Assembly (NCBI GenBank): GCA_004297775.1
Contig: SCUE01000012.1
Location: 62,001 to 126,000 of the forward strand
Length of the DNA: 64,000 bases
Direction: 5' to 3'
From: Chloroflexota bacterium
Lineage (GTDB): Bacteria > Chloroflexota > UBA6077 > FW602-bin22
Below are positions 1 to 9,536 of the stretch, piece by piece. Numbering within the stretch: position 1 is the first letter of the stretch; every line of letters begins with the position of its first letter. Both the position numbers and the translations under genes were made by a program. A model generated the notes under the pieces. That model was not told the DNA's origin. It was given only the letters and a program-made list of their open reading frames with translations, and ran no database searches.

Positions 1-30
1 TCGAGCGACCAGGAGCCAGCCGAGGCTCCG

Positions 31-1542
31 ATGTTCGATGTGCCGATACGCGCGATCGCGGCCGCGATCGCCGGGATCGGCTCGCTCGTCGTCTCGGCAC
101 AACTGGGCGCACTCACCGGAATCCCATCCGACCGATGGTTCTCGGCGGTCGTCCCGCTCGGCCTCGCGGTTACCTTGCTGCTCGCACGAGGTGTGCGCAC
201 CGACTTGCGCCTGGCGATGGCGCTCATTCCGTTGGCGATCGCCCGGGCGGCAGCCATTCTCGGTGGCGAGGAACTGTTTGGCGAGGCCGCGGGGTTGTTC
301 GTGCTCGGTGCACTGGCGGTATCGCTGCCCTGGTTGTCCGCACTTGCCAGGCGAGTCGCCGGCGGTGTCGGGCCGATCGCGGCCACCGGCGCGTGTGGCG
401 TCGTCGCGGGGGGCGTTGCGCTGATCGCCGCCGCCGAGCTCATCCTTGGCGCTTCCGCGGCGACGGACCTGGCGATTCGTGTGGTTGTCGGCTCGGCCGT
501 CGCCATCGCGGCGCTGGCGCTGTCCGTCGTCGATACCGCGCCGTCGACGCGCACGAGGGTCGCCCTGGCGACTGCGATTCTGTCTGTCGCGACCATCGCC
601 GAACCGACGCGCCTCGGGCTGATTGCCACGATCGGAGCACTCGCACTGGCGCTGATGTTGGCCGACGAAGGCAGTGACGACAAAACACGGCCACGCCACG
701 GACGGCTCGTCGACGTCGCGAGCGTTCTCGCCGGTCTGGGTGGATCGCTCGTCGTGGCGCCGGTCCTGGTGTCGGCTCTTGGCGCAACCTCGCCGGTCGT
801 GCCGGTCGTTCTGCTCGGGGTGGGACTCTGTCTCAGCCTGGGCGTTCTGCCGATCGGCGTGTGGTCGGAGACCGTGTCGCGGCTGCATCCAATCTGGTCG
901 ATCGTGCTGGTGGCCCTGCCGACCGTCGCGATCGGTGGAGCGGTACGCGAGATGCTGGATGCCGATGCCACGGTGCTGGGATTGCACGGCGCGCGCGCAT
1001 TCCTGTCGACGGTCGCAATCGGCCTCGCGCTGGCGAACGCGGCGTTCATCGTCGCGGACGGAACGCCCCTGGCGCTCGGTCAGCGCGTCGCCGGGTCACG
1101 GGTCGCAATTGCGTTCGCGCTCCTTGGAGCTAGCGCCGGCGTGGCGGCGTTTGAGGCGATCCTGGTCGAACGCGCAATCTGGTGGGCCGCGCTGTGTGTG
1201 GCCCTGATGGCGCAGGCTCGGGTCGAGCGCCGCCGGTCGCTTCTCACCCGATTGGCGACATGGCCAGGGTTCGCGCTGGTCGTCGCGTCGGCCGGACTGG
1301 GAGGATTGCTGCCGATCGGCGCGACCGGCGCGATCGCGTCCGCGATGGCCACGGTTCCGAATTCAGATCCAGGTCTCGTCGTGGTCGTCGTCACGACGAC
1401 GCTCTCCGCCGCGTGGGCGCTTCGTCGCCAGGCGATCGTCACGGCCGGGCTCGGCGACGCGCCGCCGCGATCGACACGTCTGGCCACTATCGTTGCCTGG
1501 ATGCTGATCGCGATTGGGCTCATCGCATCGTTAGTAGCCTGA
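31..1542 (+). CDS. Polytopic membrane protein, function unknown (5' end may lie outside window)
   Basis: At least 503 residues, almost entirely hydrophobic Ala/Val/Leu/Ile stretches separated by short Arg- or Asp-containing loops, so roughly a dozen or more membrane segments. The frame is open through the first 30 bases to the window edge, so the ATG at 31 may not be the true start. One clearly hydrophilic loop sits near residues 213-225 (DEGSDDKTRPRHGR). I recognise no family; a complex-I-like antiporter or another multipass transporter are possible but no diagnostic motif is visible. The next gene starts with GTG one base after this stop, so the two are very probably cotranscribed and translationally coupled. 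Confidence 0.7.
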   Translation: MFDVPIRAIAAAIAGIGSLVVSAQLGALTGIPSDRWFSAVVPLGLAVTLLLARGVRTDLRLAMALIPLAIARAAAILGGEELFGEAAGLFVLGALAVSLPWLSALARRVAGGVGPIAATGACGVVAGGVALIAAAELILGASAATDLAIRVVVGSAVAIAALALSVVDTAPSTRTRVALATAILSVATIAEPTRLGLIATIGALALALMLADEGSDDKTRPRHGRLVDVASVLAGLGGSLVVAPVLVSALGATSPVVPVVLLGVGLCLSLGVLPIGVWSETVSRLHPIWSIVLVALPTVAIGGAVREMLDADATVLGLHGARAFLSTVAIGLALANAAFIVADGTPLALGQRVAGSRVAIAFALLGASAGVAAFEAILVERAIWWAALCVALMAQARVERRRSLLTRLATWPGFALVVASAGLGGLLPIGATGAIASAMATVPNSDPGLVVVVVTTTLSAAWALRRQAIVTAGLGDAPPRSTRLATIVAWMLIAIGLIASLVA

Positions 1543-1543
1543 C

Positions 1544-2695
1544 GTGTTCATTCGCTGGCTGCGTAAGGGTGAACTTCCCGGACTCGATGACTGGGATCTG
1601 TGGCGGTTGCGCGAGATTGCGGCGTGGGGCGATGGTGGACGGCGGCTCGGCTCCCATTGGGAGGCGATTGGCGGCGCGGCGCTAACCGAGATGTTCGGCG
1701 AGCGCGTTGTGCCGCTCTGGTCCGATCGCGCGCTATCGCGCTGGCTTGGCACGATCGGCGGCCGCAATCCTGACGCGATCGCCTGGGAGCGGGACGGTTC
1801 CGAGATCACACTTCGCGCGCTCGATCTGAAGTTCTCGGTCGACACGGCCGAGCACGATCAAGTGTCCGCCGATACGCTGGCGGGCCTATTCGAGCGCGGG
1901 GGCGAACGCCTCGCGGCCCTGTTGCCGATGGCGGAAACGATGCGCTTCGCTGATGGCGCGTTCGTGTCGCCGGAGCGGCCGCTCAATCGGGCCTTCACGC
2001 GCTCGGGCGCGAATGCGCGCCTCTCACGACCGATTCGCGACGATGACATCGTCTATCTGCCGTTCGATGCGCACGGTTTTTTCGAGGCGATGCCCGGTTG
2101 GCGCGTCGCGATCGCCCTCGCGCGCATCGAGGATGCGCTCGACGACCTCGTCGATACCGAGACCGCGAGCCGCTATTACCACCTGGGGGTCGGCATACAC
2201 GGCGAGATGAGCGAGGCACGCCGTGGGATCTTTGCCCCGCGTGAGGGAGTCGCGGATGACGAACTCCTGCGGCTATCTCCGGAGGACGAGGCCGAGTCGG
2301 TCGTCGATCTCGATCGAATCGCGCGGGCGGGCGACCTGACATCGGCGCGCGCCATTGCGCGATGGCTGGAGCGTCGGCGGGCCGGTCGGCAACACGTCGT
2401 TGCCCGCCGAAAGGAGATCGAGAAACTGCCGTATCGCTGGGCGGAGTACCTGAGCGATGCGCGCCGTCGCGGCCTCGATCTCGGTGATGCCGACACCAAC
2501 GCGGCGGTGCGAACGCTGCACCGCGCCCTGGCGCACGGCCATCGCGATGCCGTTCGCGCCCGTGGACGCGAGATGGCGCTCGGCGGCATGACCGATGAGG
2601 AAGCGCTCGACGCGCTGATGGCCGAGCACGAGCGCTTCAGCGTCGATGCTCGGCGCAGCGCCCGCGCGCGCCTGGACGAATTGCGGCACGCGTGA
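1544..2695 (+). CDS. Soluble protein of unknown function
   Basis: 383 residues, GTG start one base after the stop of the upstream membrane protein, which implies coupling. The protein is hydrophilic with no signal peptide or membrane span. The N-terminal part is Trp-rich (IRWLRKGELPG, DWDLWRLREIAAW), the middle contains acidic runs, and the last 130 residues are helical and rich in Arg and Glu, ending in a coiled-coil-like segment. No recognised catalytic motif. Codon use and GC match the neighbours. The pairing with a polytopic membrane protein suggests a cytoplasmic partner, but this is only inferred from position. Confidence 0.7.
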   Translation: MFIRWLRKGELPGLDDWDLWRLREIAAWGDGGRRLGSHWEAIGGAALTEMFGERVVPLWSDRALSRWLGTIGGRNPDAIAWERDGSEITLRALDLKFSVDTAEHDQVSADTLAGLFERGGERLAALLPMAETMRFADGAFVSPERPLNRAFTRSGANARLSRPIRDDDIVYLPFDAHGFFEAMPGWRVAIALARIEDALDDLVDTETASRYYHLGVGIHGEMSEARRGIFAPREGVADDELLRLSPEDEAESVVDLDRIARAGDLTSARAIARWLERRRAGRQHVVARRKEIEKLPYRWAEYLSDARRRGLDLGDADTNAAVRTLHRALAHGHRDAVRARGREMALGGMTDEEALDALMAEHERFSVDARRSARARLDELRHA

Positions 2696-2817
2696 CGCGG
2701 CAGCTATCGCGAACCCGGATTGACCGACCTTTACTCTGACGCGAAACGGCTCTCGGCGTGTCGCCCGCGCGGTCGCGACCCGAGCGAGATCGAGATCACC
2801 CCTGGAACCTGCCGGCT

Positions 2818-4398
2818 TTAGCTGGCGCTGGGGACAATGGCCTCAGCGGGGAGTATCCCAGCCCGCTTGAGCAGATCGCCCGCGAGGACGCGGACGACGC
2901 TGCCCGGGGCGGGCATCCCGGGAACCGCCTCGACCCAGTGCTGGAAGGTGATGCGCTGAAAACGCTGGGTGATGAACGGACCATGCCGCTCCGGCCGCGA
3001 CATCGGCAGGCCGTACATCTCAATCGCCCGATCCAACGAGTCCGACGACAGGAACTGTTGCCGAATCGCGTCGTCGGTCATCCAACCGAACCGAGTCTGC
3101 TTCGCGGCGGCCCAGTTGCCGCTCGAGCCGTCGTCGTCGATCGGCTGTGGCACACCGGCCGTCTGGAGCAGCCAGTCGTCTTTGCCGGCCTCGCTGAACC
3201 ACTCCATCGTGTTCGCAGGCACGGCCCGGCCGTACTCCGGCCGCCACTGCAACACCGCGCCCTGCATCGCCTGGTAGATGAACCCGCCGCGCTGGAAGCG
3301 CTGCGTTGCGGGGAAGCCAAGCGCCTCGACGCCGCCCAGCGCACGGAAAGACGAGAACAGCCCGACTCCGTCGCGGTTGGTGACGGCGTAGCCGCCCTTG
3401 CCCTCGCCCGCCTCGGTGTAGAAGGCGCCGTCGCCGGTCGCGACATTCGCCGTCGGCGTGGCCGGCGTCGTCGCATCGCCGGCCACACCGACGGCAGCCG
3501 CGCCTTCGCGGGTGAGCCGCAGGAACAGATCGCCGTAGCTCTTGCTCGGCTCGATCTGGCTGCCCTCCAGCCACTCGTTCCACGACGTGATCGAGATGAA
3601 CGCCGGGCGGGTCGCGATCGCGCCCTGCCACATGCGCTGGTAGTACGCGCCGCCCTGGCGGTCGACGGAGAAACCGTCCGGCCGTCCGAGCCGGGTGTCG
3701 TTGTAGCCCGGCATCACCGTCGCGACCCACAGCTTATCGCCGTAGGCGCGGGTGCGGCTGGCGTAGCTGGCCAGCTGGCTCGACGGGTCGGGCGACCACG
3801 CCACGGAGTAAGGATGCATCCCGTCGAAGATCTGGAGGTAGGTGAAGATGTCCCCCTCGCCGATCCAGAGCGCGCCTTCGTCGCCAGCCGCGCCGCGGAT
3901 GCTCGCCCACGTGCCGACGTCGTACTTGCGGATGCCATAGAACGACACGACCGGCCGCCTGTTGTACTTGAACCAAGCCGGATCGCCGAAGTAGCGCTTC
4001 AGGTACGAGAGCGCGTGAGTCACGTCGCCGCTGCTGTTCAAGAAGGGCGAGTTCAGGTCGACGTCGACCGTGACCTTGAATCCCTTCGCCTTCGCGACGG
4101 AGAGCAGCGCTTGCAGGTTGCTATCAGTCGGGTTGCCCGGCCCCCACCAGTCCAGCGTGAAGCCGTCGATCCCGGCCGACTGTGCCTGAGCCACCTGGCG
4201 CTCGATCGCGCCGCGGTCCGCCGAGGAGTACAGTGCGGCCGGCTGGTCGGTCAATTGACCGCTTCCCCAGGTGTTGCCGTCGAACCAGGCGTAATACTTG
4301 GCGAGCACCGGCGCCTCGCCCGAGGCGACCGCCGGCAGGGTTGGCACGATCGTCAGCAGCAGGGCCGCGCTCGCCAGGACGTTGAGGAATCGGCGCAT
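2818..4398 (-). CDS. Secreted GH99-like glycoside hydrolase with C-terminal LGFP-like repeats
   Basis: 526 residues from the ATG at 4398, chosen because it begins a clear Sec signal peptide (MRRFLN, hydrophobic core, cleavage near VASG). The frame is open further upstream, but that part is not protein-like. Residues about 30-330 match the endo-alpha-mannosidase/GH99-type fold: APVLAKYYAWFDG at the start, GFTLDWWGPG, SYLKRYFGDPAW, and near the end ITSWNEWLEGSQIEPS, the typical Asn-Glu-Trp signature with acidic residues of the active site. Residues about 345-526 form a separate module with two related repeats (ALGFPATQRF... and YGLPMSRPER...), also present in the secreted protein at 13046. It probably acts outside the cell on glycans, with the repeats binding a surface. 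Downstream of gnd on the same strand, 130 bp away. Confidence 0.8.
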   Translation of the reverse strand: MRRFLNVLASAALLLTIVPTLPAVASGEAPVLAKYYAWFDGNTWGSGQLTDQPAALYSSADRGAIERQVAQAQSAGIDGFTLDWWGPGNPTDSNLQALLSVAKAKGFKVTVDVDLNSPFLNSSGDVTHALSYLKRYFGDPAWFKYNRRPVVSFYGIRKYDVGTWASIRGAAGDEGALWIGEGDIFTYLQIFDGMHPYSVAWSPDPSSQLASYASRTRAYGDKLWVATVMPGYNDTRLGRPDGFSVDRQGGAYYQRMWQGAIATRPAFISITSWNEWLEGSQIEPSKSYGDLFLRLTREGAAAVGVAGDATTPATPTANVATGDGAFYTEAGEGKGGYAVTNRDGVGLFSSFRALGGVEALGFPATQRFQRGGFIYQAMQGAVLQWRPEYGRAVPANTMEWFSEAGKDDWLLQTAGVPQPIDDDGSSGNWAAAKQTRFGWMTDDAIRQQFLSSDSLDRAIEMYGLPMSRPERHGPFITQRFQRITFQHWVEAVPGMPAPGSVVRVLAGDLLKRAGILPAEAIVPSAS

Positions 4399-4528
4399 AT
4401 TCGTTCTGATTGCTTCAGTGTGACGACGCGACGGTCCCCCATTCAATGAGGTATCGGTCCCAGCCCATCCGGACGGGCATTCGGCGGGCAGGGCGGCTGC
4501 GCTGTCCTCGGGACGTGATCCGCGGCGT

Positions 4529-6013
4529 CTAATGTCCCGATCCTGGCCCGGCCGGATCGCTCGACACGAGGCGCGTGCCGGGTCTCGGTCCGCGCTTCTC
4601 ATCGAGCCACTCGGTGTGGAACGTGCCGGGGCGATCGACCCGCTGGTACGTGTGGGCGCCGAAGTAGTCGCGCTGACCTTGAAGGAGATTCGCCGATAGG
4701 CGAGCGGTGCGATAGCTGTCGTAGTAGTCGAGCGATGCGCTCGTGGCCGGGCACGGAATGCCGAGCGCACGGGCGGTCCGGACGGCGTGGCGCCATCCGG
4801 CCTGGCGCTCGTCGATCGCCTCGCGGAAGTCGCGATCGAGCAGAAGATTGGTGAGTCCGGCGTCTCGCGAGTAGGCCGACTGAATCTCGTTCAGTAGACG
4901 GGCGCGGATGATGCAGCCGCCTTTCCAGATCCGCGCGATCTCGCCGAGGTTCAGGTTATACGAGCGCTCGGCCGATGCTGCCGCAAGGAGCGCCATGCCC
5001 TGGGCATAGGAAGCGACCTTCGAGGCGTAGAGGGCCTGCCGTACCGCCGCCACCAGCTTGTCCACGGCCGCGCCGCGCAGGCGGCGAACCGAAGGACCGC
5101 GCAGCGACTTCGCGGCCGTGACGCGCTCGTCCTTGAACGCCGAGATGTTGCGAGCCCACAGCGCGGCCTCGATCGTCGGGATCGGAATGCCGAGTTCCAG
5201 CGCGTCCTGGGCAGTCCAGCGGCCGGTGCCCTTCTGCCCCGCCTGGTCGAGGATCACGTCGACCATCGGTTTGCCCGTGTCGACATCAATCGACTTGAGC
5301 ACGGTCGCGGTGATTTCGATCAGGTATGAGTCGAGTTCGCCCTGATTCCACTCCTCGAAGATCGCGCCCAACTCGGGGGCGGAGAAGCCGCCGGCGCGAG
5401 ACAGCAGGTCGTACGCCTCGGCGATCAACTGCATATCGCCGTACTCGATGCCATTATGGACCATCTTGACATAATGACCGGCCGCACCGGTGCCCATATA
5501 GGCGACGCACGCGCCATCCGGGACCTTCGCCGCGATTTTTGTGAGGATTGGCTCGATGAGGGGGTAGGCGGCGGCGGGACCGCCCGGCATGATCGCCGGA
5601 CCCTTCAAGGCGCCTTCTTCGCCGCCGGAAACGCCGACACCGAAATAGTGGATGCCGGTTGGCTCGATCGCGGCCGAGCGGCGGGCCGTATCCGGGAAAT
5701 ACGAGTTGCCGCAATCCATCACGAGGTCGCCGGGCGCCAGCAGCGGCAGCAACTGATTCAGAACCGCGTCGACCGGCGCGCCCGCCTGGACCATGATCGC
5801 GATCCGTCGCGGCCGATCGATCGAACTGACGAACTCCACGAGACTGTAGGTTGGTGTGACTGGCTTCCCGACCGCGCTCGTCGCGGCGTATTTCTCGGTG
5901 ACCGACCGCGTGCGGTTGTAGACCGAAATCTGAAATCCGTTGTTCGCGATGTTGAGGGCGAGGTTCTCGCCCATCACGGCCAGACCAATCAGGCCAACGC
6001 TCGATCCTGCCAC
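4529..6013 (-). CDS. gnd: 6-phosphogluconate dehydrogenase (decarboxylating)
   Basis: 494 residues, slightly longer than the usual 470-480 owing to a short C-terminal tail. It oxidises and decarboxylates 6-phosphogluconate to ribulose 5-phosphate in the oxidative pentose phosphate pathway. Visible marks: N-terminal Rossmann motif GLIGLAVMGENLALN, the NRT turn that selects NADP, VSGGEEGALKGPAIMPGG, the active-site YVKMVHNGIEYGDMQL with catalytic Lys and substrate-binding His-Asn, and DQAGQKGTGRWT. The GTG start is supported by a GTGAGG-type ribosome site just upstream. A -10 box TATGAT (minus strand, 6043-6048) lies in the 42-bp gap after the helicase gene, followed by a small hairpin (CTGCC/GGCAG) in the leader, so the gene has its own promoter. 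Confidence 0.97.
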   Translation of the reverse strand: MAGSSVGLIGLAVMGENLALNIANNGFQISVYNRTRSVTEKYAATSAVGKPVTPTYSLVEFVSSIDRPRRIAIMVQAGAPVDAVLNQLLPLLAPGDLVMDCGNSYFPDTARRSAAIEPTGIHYFGVGVSGGEEGALKGPAIMPGGPAAAYPLIEPILTKIAAKVPDGACVAYMGTGAAGHYVKMVHNGIEYGDMQLIAEAYDLLSRAGGFSAPELGAIFEEWNQGELDSYLIEITATVLKSIDVDTGKPMVDVILDQAGQKGTGRWTAQDALELGIPIPTIEAALWARNISAFKDERVTAAKSLRGPSVRRLRGAAVDKLVAAVRQALYASKVASYAQGMALLAAASAERSYNLNLGEIARIWKGGCIIRARLLNEIQSAYSRDAGLTNLLLDRDFREAIDERQAGWRHAVRTARALGIPCPATSASLDYYDSYRTARLSANLLQGQRDYFGAHTYQRVDRPGTFHTEWLDEKRGPRPGTRLVSSDPAGPGSGH

Positions 6014-6055
6014 GTCCTCACCCCTGCCAAACGGCAGAGATCATCATACGCGGAG

Positions 6056-7915
6056 TCAGTCCGCCAGTTTCGGCGGTCCTTCGGATCGTGGTTGGCGACG
6101 GGGTTCGACGCGGTCGTCGCGTCGGCGGAAACCGCGTCGGAATGCGCCGGCGTCACCCGGCGCCGGGCGAGCGTGCCAATCTGGCGGCCCGCCGTGACGG
6201 CGATCGTCGCGCATCCGCGGACGCATCCACGGCCCGCGCGGTTGGTCGCCACCCCGCTCAATTCCACGCTGGCGCGTTCGTTCGAGTCCTTCCGCAACCT
6301 GGCCTGGCGTGGCGACTTCGACGCGAACTTGCTCGCCTTTGAAGTTCGCGCGACGCAGTATCTCGATGATCTCGTCGCGACGACTGGCCGGCACTTCGAC
6401 CAGCGAGTAGTCGGTCAGAATATCGATCGACCCGATCTGCCGACCGGATAATCCGGCCTCGTTTGCGATCGCGCCGACGAGGTCCGCCGGACGGATACCC
6501 GAGCGGCGGCCGATGCCGATCGATAGGCGCGCCATGCCGTTTTCCGTCGGGGCTTCCTCGGCCTTGGAATCCACCGACGCGAGCGATCGTGGTTGCGTTG
6601 CTTCGGCGGCGACACGCGCGAACGCCGCCGCTACTTCGCCGGGATCGAATTCTTCACCCAATTCGGCGACCATGGTGAGATAGCTTTCGAGATTCCCGGC
6701 TGCGATTGCCTGGCGAGCCTGGTCCTTGAGCGAATCCAACTGACGCGTCACGATGTCGGCCGCGGTTGGCAGGCGCATCGGCTTGAGGCGAGTCCCGACA
6801 ACCCGCTCGATCGTTCGCAGGGCGCGCTGTTCGCGCGGCGTCACGAATGTGATCGCGATGCCGGATCGCCCGGCTCGGCCGGTCCGTCCGATGCGGTGCA
6901 CGTACGCGTCGGGATCATCCGGAAGGTCGTAGTTCACGACGTGGGAGACGTTCTCGATGTCGAGACCACGGGCGGCGACATCGGTGGCGACGAGAATCTC
7001 GACGTGACCTTCGCGGAACCGCTTCATGACCCGATCGCGCTGGGCCTGGCTGAGATCTCCGTGCAGGGTCTCGGCCGGATATCCGCGGCCGAGCAAGCTT
7101 TCGCCAAGGTCGTCGACGTCGCGCTTCGTCCGGCAGAAGATCATCACCGACTCGGGATCCTGGTGATCGATCACCCGGCAGAGCGCATCGAGTCGGGCTG
7201 ATCGTCCGACCTCGACGTAGGTTTGTTCGATCTGAGGGACTGTGACCGAGGTGGCCGTTGAAATGTGAATGCGCTCGGGCGTGCGCATGTACTTCTGCGC
7301 CAGCGCGGCGATGCGCGGCGGCACCGTTGCCGAGAAGAGCGCGGTCTGGCGCTCGCCGGGAACCGACTGCAGGATCCATTCGATGTCCTCGACGAATCCC
7401 ATGTCGAGCATCTCATCCGCCTCGTCGAGGACGAGGAAACGGACCGTGCTCAGGTCGAGCGTGCCGCGTCGCATGTGATCCATGATGCGGCCGGGCGTAC
7501 CGACGACGATCTGAACGCCGCTGCGCAGGGCGCGAAATTGTCGGTCGATCGGTTGGCCGCCGTAAATTGGCACGATCGAGATGCCACGATGGCGCCCGAG
7601 TCGATGGGTCGCCTCGGCAATCTGGACGGCGAGTTCGCGGGTCGGGGCGAGGACGAGCGCCTGCACGCGCGGCCGACCTCGTTCATCGACCAGTTTGCCA
7701 TCGAGCCGCTCGATGATCGGGATCGCGTACGCGGCGGTCTTGCCGGTACCGGTCTGGGCCTGGCCGATGACGTCGCGGCCGCCGAGGAGCAGGCCGATCG
7801 TCGCGTTCTGGATCGGGGTTGGCGCCTCGTAGCCGAGTTCTTCGATCGCGCGCATGACTTCGGCGCCGAGGCCGAGATCGGCGAATGTGGCCGGTGTTTG
7901 TTCTTCTTGTGACAC
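6056..7915 (-). CDS. DEAD-box ATP-dependent RNA helicase with DbpA RNA-binding domain
   Basis: 619 residues from the GTG at 7915. The frame continues upstream without a stop, but the helicase begins at this GTG (VSQEEQTPATF) and a -10 box TATTAT ends 6 nt before it, giving a leaderless start. Helicase motifs appear in order: Q motif (PTPIQ), AQTGTGKT, PTREL, TPGR, DEAD, SAT, TDVAARGLDIE, HRIGRTGRAGR. Residues about 470-550 form a DbpA/RRM-like RNA-binding domain (MARLSIGIGRRSGI...EIIEILRR). The tail is Arg/Gly/Pro-rich and likely binds RNA non-specifically. This CsdA/DeaD-type organisation suggests roles in ribosome assembly or RNA unwinding. The divergent ORF at 7919 starts only 4 bp away. 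Confidence 0.95.
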   Translation of the reverse strand: MSQEEQTPATFADLGLGAEVMRAIEELGYEAPTPIQNATIGLLLGGRDVIGQAQTGTGKTAAYAIPIIERLDGKLVDERGRPRVQALVLAPTRELAVQIAEATHRLGRHRGISIVPIYGGQPIDRQFRALRSGVQIVVGTPGRIMDHMRRGTLDLSTVRFLVLDEADEMLDMGFVEDIEWILQSVPGERQTALFSATVPPRIAALAQKYMRTPERIHISTATSVTVPQIEQTYVEVGRSARLDALCRVIDHQDPESVMIFCRTKRDVDDLGESLLGRGYPAETLHGDLSQAQRDRVMKRFREGHVEILVATDVAARGLDIENVSHVVNYDLPDDPDAYVHRIGRTGRAGRSGIAITFVTPREQRALRTIERVVGTRLKPMRLPTAADIVTRQLDSLKDQARQAIAAGNLESYLTMVAELGEEFDPGEVAAAFARVAAEATQPRSLASVDSKAEEAPTENGMARLSIGIGRRSGIRPADLVGAIANEAGLSGRQIGSIDILTDYSLVEVPASRRDEIIEILRRANFKGEQVRVEVATPGQVAEGLERTRQRGIERGGDQPRGPWMRPRMRDDRRHGGPPDWHARPAPGDAGAFRRGFRRRDDRVEPRRQPRSEGPPKLAD

Positions 7916-7918
7916 GCT

Positions 7919-8410
7919 TTGATAATAGGGGGCACGGGTATTGTTGCGAGCGGATTCGCCGACCCGCCATCGTGCCGGACCACCGGCGATGCGAGGGACG
8001 CCACGGAGAACCAGCGGACCGGCGAGGGATCGCCGTACTACCGGCTGCCGCCCGGCGAGTGGGGTGACATCGACGCCGATGGATGGGATTCGCTGCGTAC
8101 TCTGGCGGAGTTGAGCGCGGCGGCGCTCGACACGGGCGATCCGGCGCGGCCGCCGCCGCTCGACGTCGCGCTGAAGGCTCACGAAGTCTCACGGGCGCTG
8201 TTCGCAAGCCTCGCCGGCGACGAAGGCGATTTGCGTCAGATCATCACGACGCTCCGCACGGCTCACGCGGTCGCGTGGGATATGTACGACGCTGGTCAGG
8301 CCGAGCGCGCGACCGTCGCAGCGTTTATGACGCGTTTGCGCGAGACGATCGAGGACTTCGAGCGCGATCTCGGCGCCTTGCAGAAGCCGTCGACGCGAGA
8401 AACGGACTGA
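7919..8410 (+). CDS. Small uncharacterised helical protein (start uncertain)
   Basis: Up to 163 residues. The convincing protein-like part begins near residue 40 (SPYYRLPPGEWGDIDADGW) and continues with long amphipathic helices (LRTLAELSAAALDTG, AAFMTRLRETIEDFERDLGAL). The only canonical start before this core is TTG at 7919, which lies upstream of the GATAAT-like -10 (7921-7926) that could drive the gene; no ATG or GTG is in frame in the first 100 codons. A rare start codon, or a transcript beginning further upstream, would be needed. Codon periodicity looks real. No family recognised. The stop is 12 bp before the end of the convergent enolase-family gene. Confidence 0.55.
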   Translation: MIIGGTGIVASGFADPPSCRTTGDARDATENQRTGEGSPYYRLPPGEWGDIDADGWDSLRTLAELSAAALDTGDPARPPPLDVALKAHEVSRALFASLAGDEGDLRQIITTLRTAHAVAWDMYDAGQAERATVAAFMTRLRETIEDFERDLGALQKPSTRETD

Positions 8411-8422
8411 CCACCGCGCCGA

Positions 8423-9514
8423 TCATCGCGAATCGTCGTGCGACTCGTACCACCGGATCGCGTCGCGATCGATCTGCCACCCGATGCCCGGCGTCTCACC
8501 GAGGTCGATTTCGCCGTTCGTGACAACTAGCGGCGCGACGACGGATGGCGACGAAGTGACCCGCCCGGCGTACATGCCTACCTCGACGATCATTCCATTC
8601 GAGACGCCGCCGACGCAGTGCGCGCCGACGTGGGCGCTGCCGTGGGGAGCCATCGGCAGACTGTGCGCCGCCGCGTAGTGCGCGATCTTGCGCCACTCGG
8701 TCAGGCCACCACAGTACAGCGCGTCGGCCTGCACGATGTCGCAGCCGCGCGCGTCGATCATGTCGCGAAAGGCGTAGCGCGTGCTGACGTTCTCTCCGGT
8801 CGCGACCGGCACATCGAGCGCTCGCGCGACCTCGGCGCAGCCGCGATAGTCCCACGGGTCCACCGGCTCCTCGAGCCAGAAGATGTTCTCCTCACCGACC
8901 GCGCGTGTGAAGCGGATCGCTTCTGACGAAGTCCAGGCGTGGTTGGCGTCGATCATGACGCCGATCGAGGAACCAAGCGCGGCGCCGACGGCCCGGACGC
9001 GGGCGAGGTCCTCGGCGAAGCTGAGCCGCCCGACTTTCATCTTCACGACCGTGAAGCCGTGGTTCGCGAAGTCGGCCATTTCGGCGACGAGCTCGTTGAT
9101 CCCCTTGCCGGGCTGATACATGCCGCCGGCGCCGTACGCCTTGACGCGCTGGCGCGCGCCGCCGAGCAGCCGCCAGACCGGCTGACCGAGCGCCTTGCCG
9201 ACGAGATCCCAGATTGCGATGTCGACCTTGCTGAGCGCCATCACGTCATCCATCTTCGGGTGACGCCACCCCTGCCAGAGCTTCGACCAGACGTCCTCGA
9301 TGTTGCGCGGATCCATTCCCACAATCGTGGGCTTCAGATCGGTCTCGACGACGGATGGATGGGCGGCGCCGGGACAGAACCCGGAGATGCCTTCGTCGGT
9401 CAGGACTTCGACGTAGCCGAAGACGCGGCGCTGATTGGCGTAGCCGCCATCGCTGTTTGGATGCGCGCCGGGACCACGATCTCGGTAGACGGCTCGGATG
9501 TCTGTTATTCGCAT
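8423..9514 (-). CDS. Mandelate racemase/muconate lactonizing enzyme family protein (enolase superfamily)
   Basis: 363 residues, ATG at 9514, preceded 7 nt upstream by a TATATT -10 box. Enolase-superfamily architecture: N-terminal capping domain, then a TIM barrel. The KxK motif is VKMKVG, metal ligands are in MIDANHAW and FWLEEPVDPW with the third in ATGEN, and an Asp (DIVQADALYCGG) with a His (PMAPHGSAHVG) form the dyad typical of the mandelate racemase subgroup. Such enzymes abstract a proton alpha to a carboxylate, most often as sugar-acid dehydratases; the exact substrate cannot be read from sequence. The overlapping divergent promoter with a sugar-phosphate-isomerase-like gene suggests a shared sugar-acid catabolic role. 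Confidence 0.9.
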   Translation of the reverse strand: MRITDIRAVYRDRGPGAHPNSDGGYANQRRVFGYVEVLTDEGISGFCPGAAHPSVVETDLKPTIVGMDPRNIEDVWSKLWQGWRHPKMDDVMALSKVDIAIWDLVGKALGQPVWRLLGGARQRVKAYGAGGMYQPGKGINELVAEMADFANHGFTVVKMKVGRLSFAEDLARVRAVGAALGSSIGVMIDANHAWTSSEAIRFTRAVGEENIFWLEEPVDPWDYRGCAEVARALDVPVATGENVSTRYAFRDMIDARGCDIVQADALYCGGLTEWRKIAHYAAAHSLPMAPHGSAHVGAHCVGGVSNGMIVEVGMYAGRVTSSPSVVAPLVVTNGEIDLGETPGIGWQIDRDAIRWYESHDDSR

Positions 9515-9521
9515 GGGCGCG

Positions 9522-9529
9522 AATATACT
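9522..9529. promoter_or_regulatory. Overlapping bidirectional leaderless -10 boxes
   Basis: On the minus strand TATATT (9522-9527) ends 7 nt before the ATG at 9514; on the plus strand TATACT (9524-9529) ends 7 nt before the GTG at 9537. The starts are 23 bp apart, so transcription should begin at or next to each start codon, and RNA polymerase cannot open both promoters at once. Confidence 0.7.
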
Positions 9530-9536
9530 CGGCCGC

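Noticed and set aside
2758-4449. Long plus-strand ORF (563 codons) antisense to the GH99-like gene
   Set aside because: High-GC shadow: no domain, Arg/Ala/Pro-rich composition, while the minus strand carries clear GH99 and repeat motifs.
7919-7950. Leaderless start for the 163-codon ORF after GATAAT (7921)
   Set aside because: No ATG, GTG or TTG is in frame at the expected distance, so the start stays unresolved.
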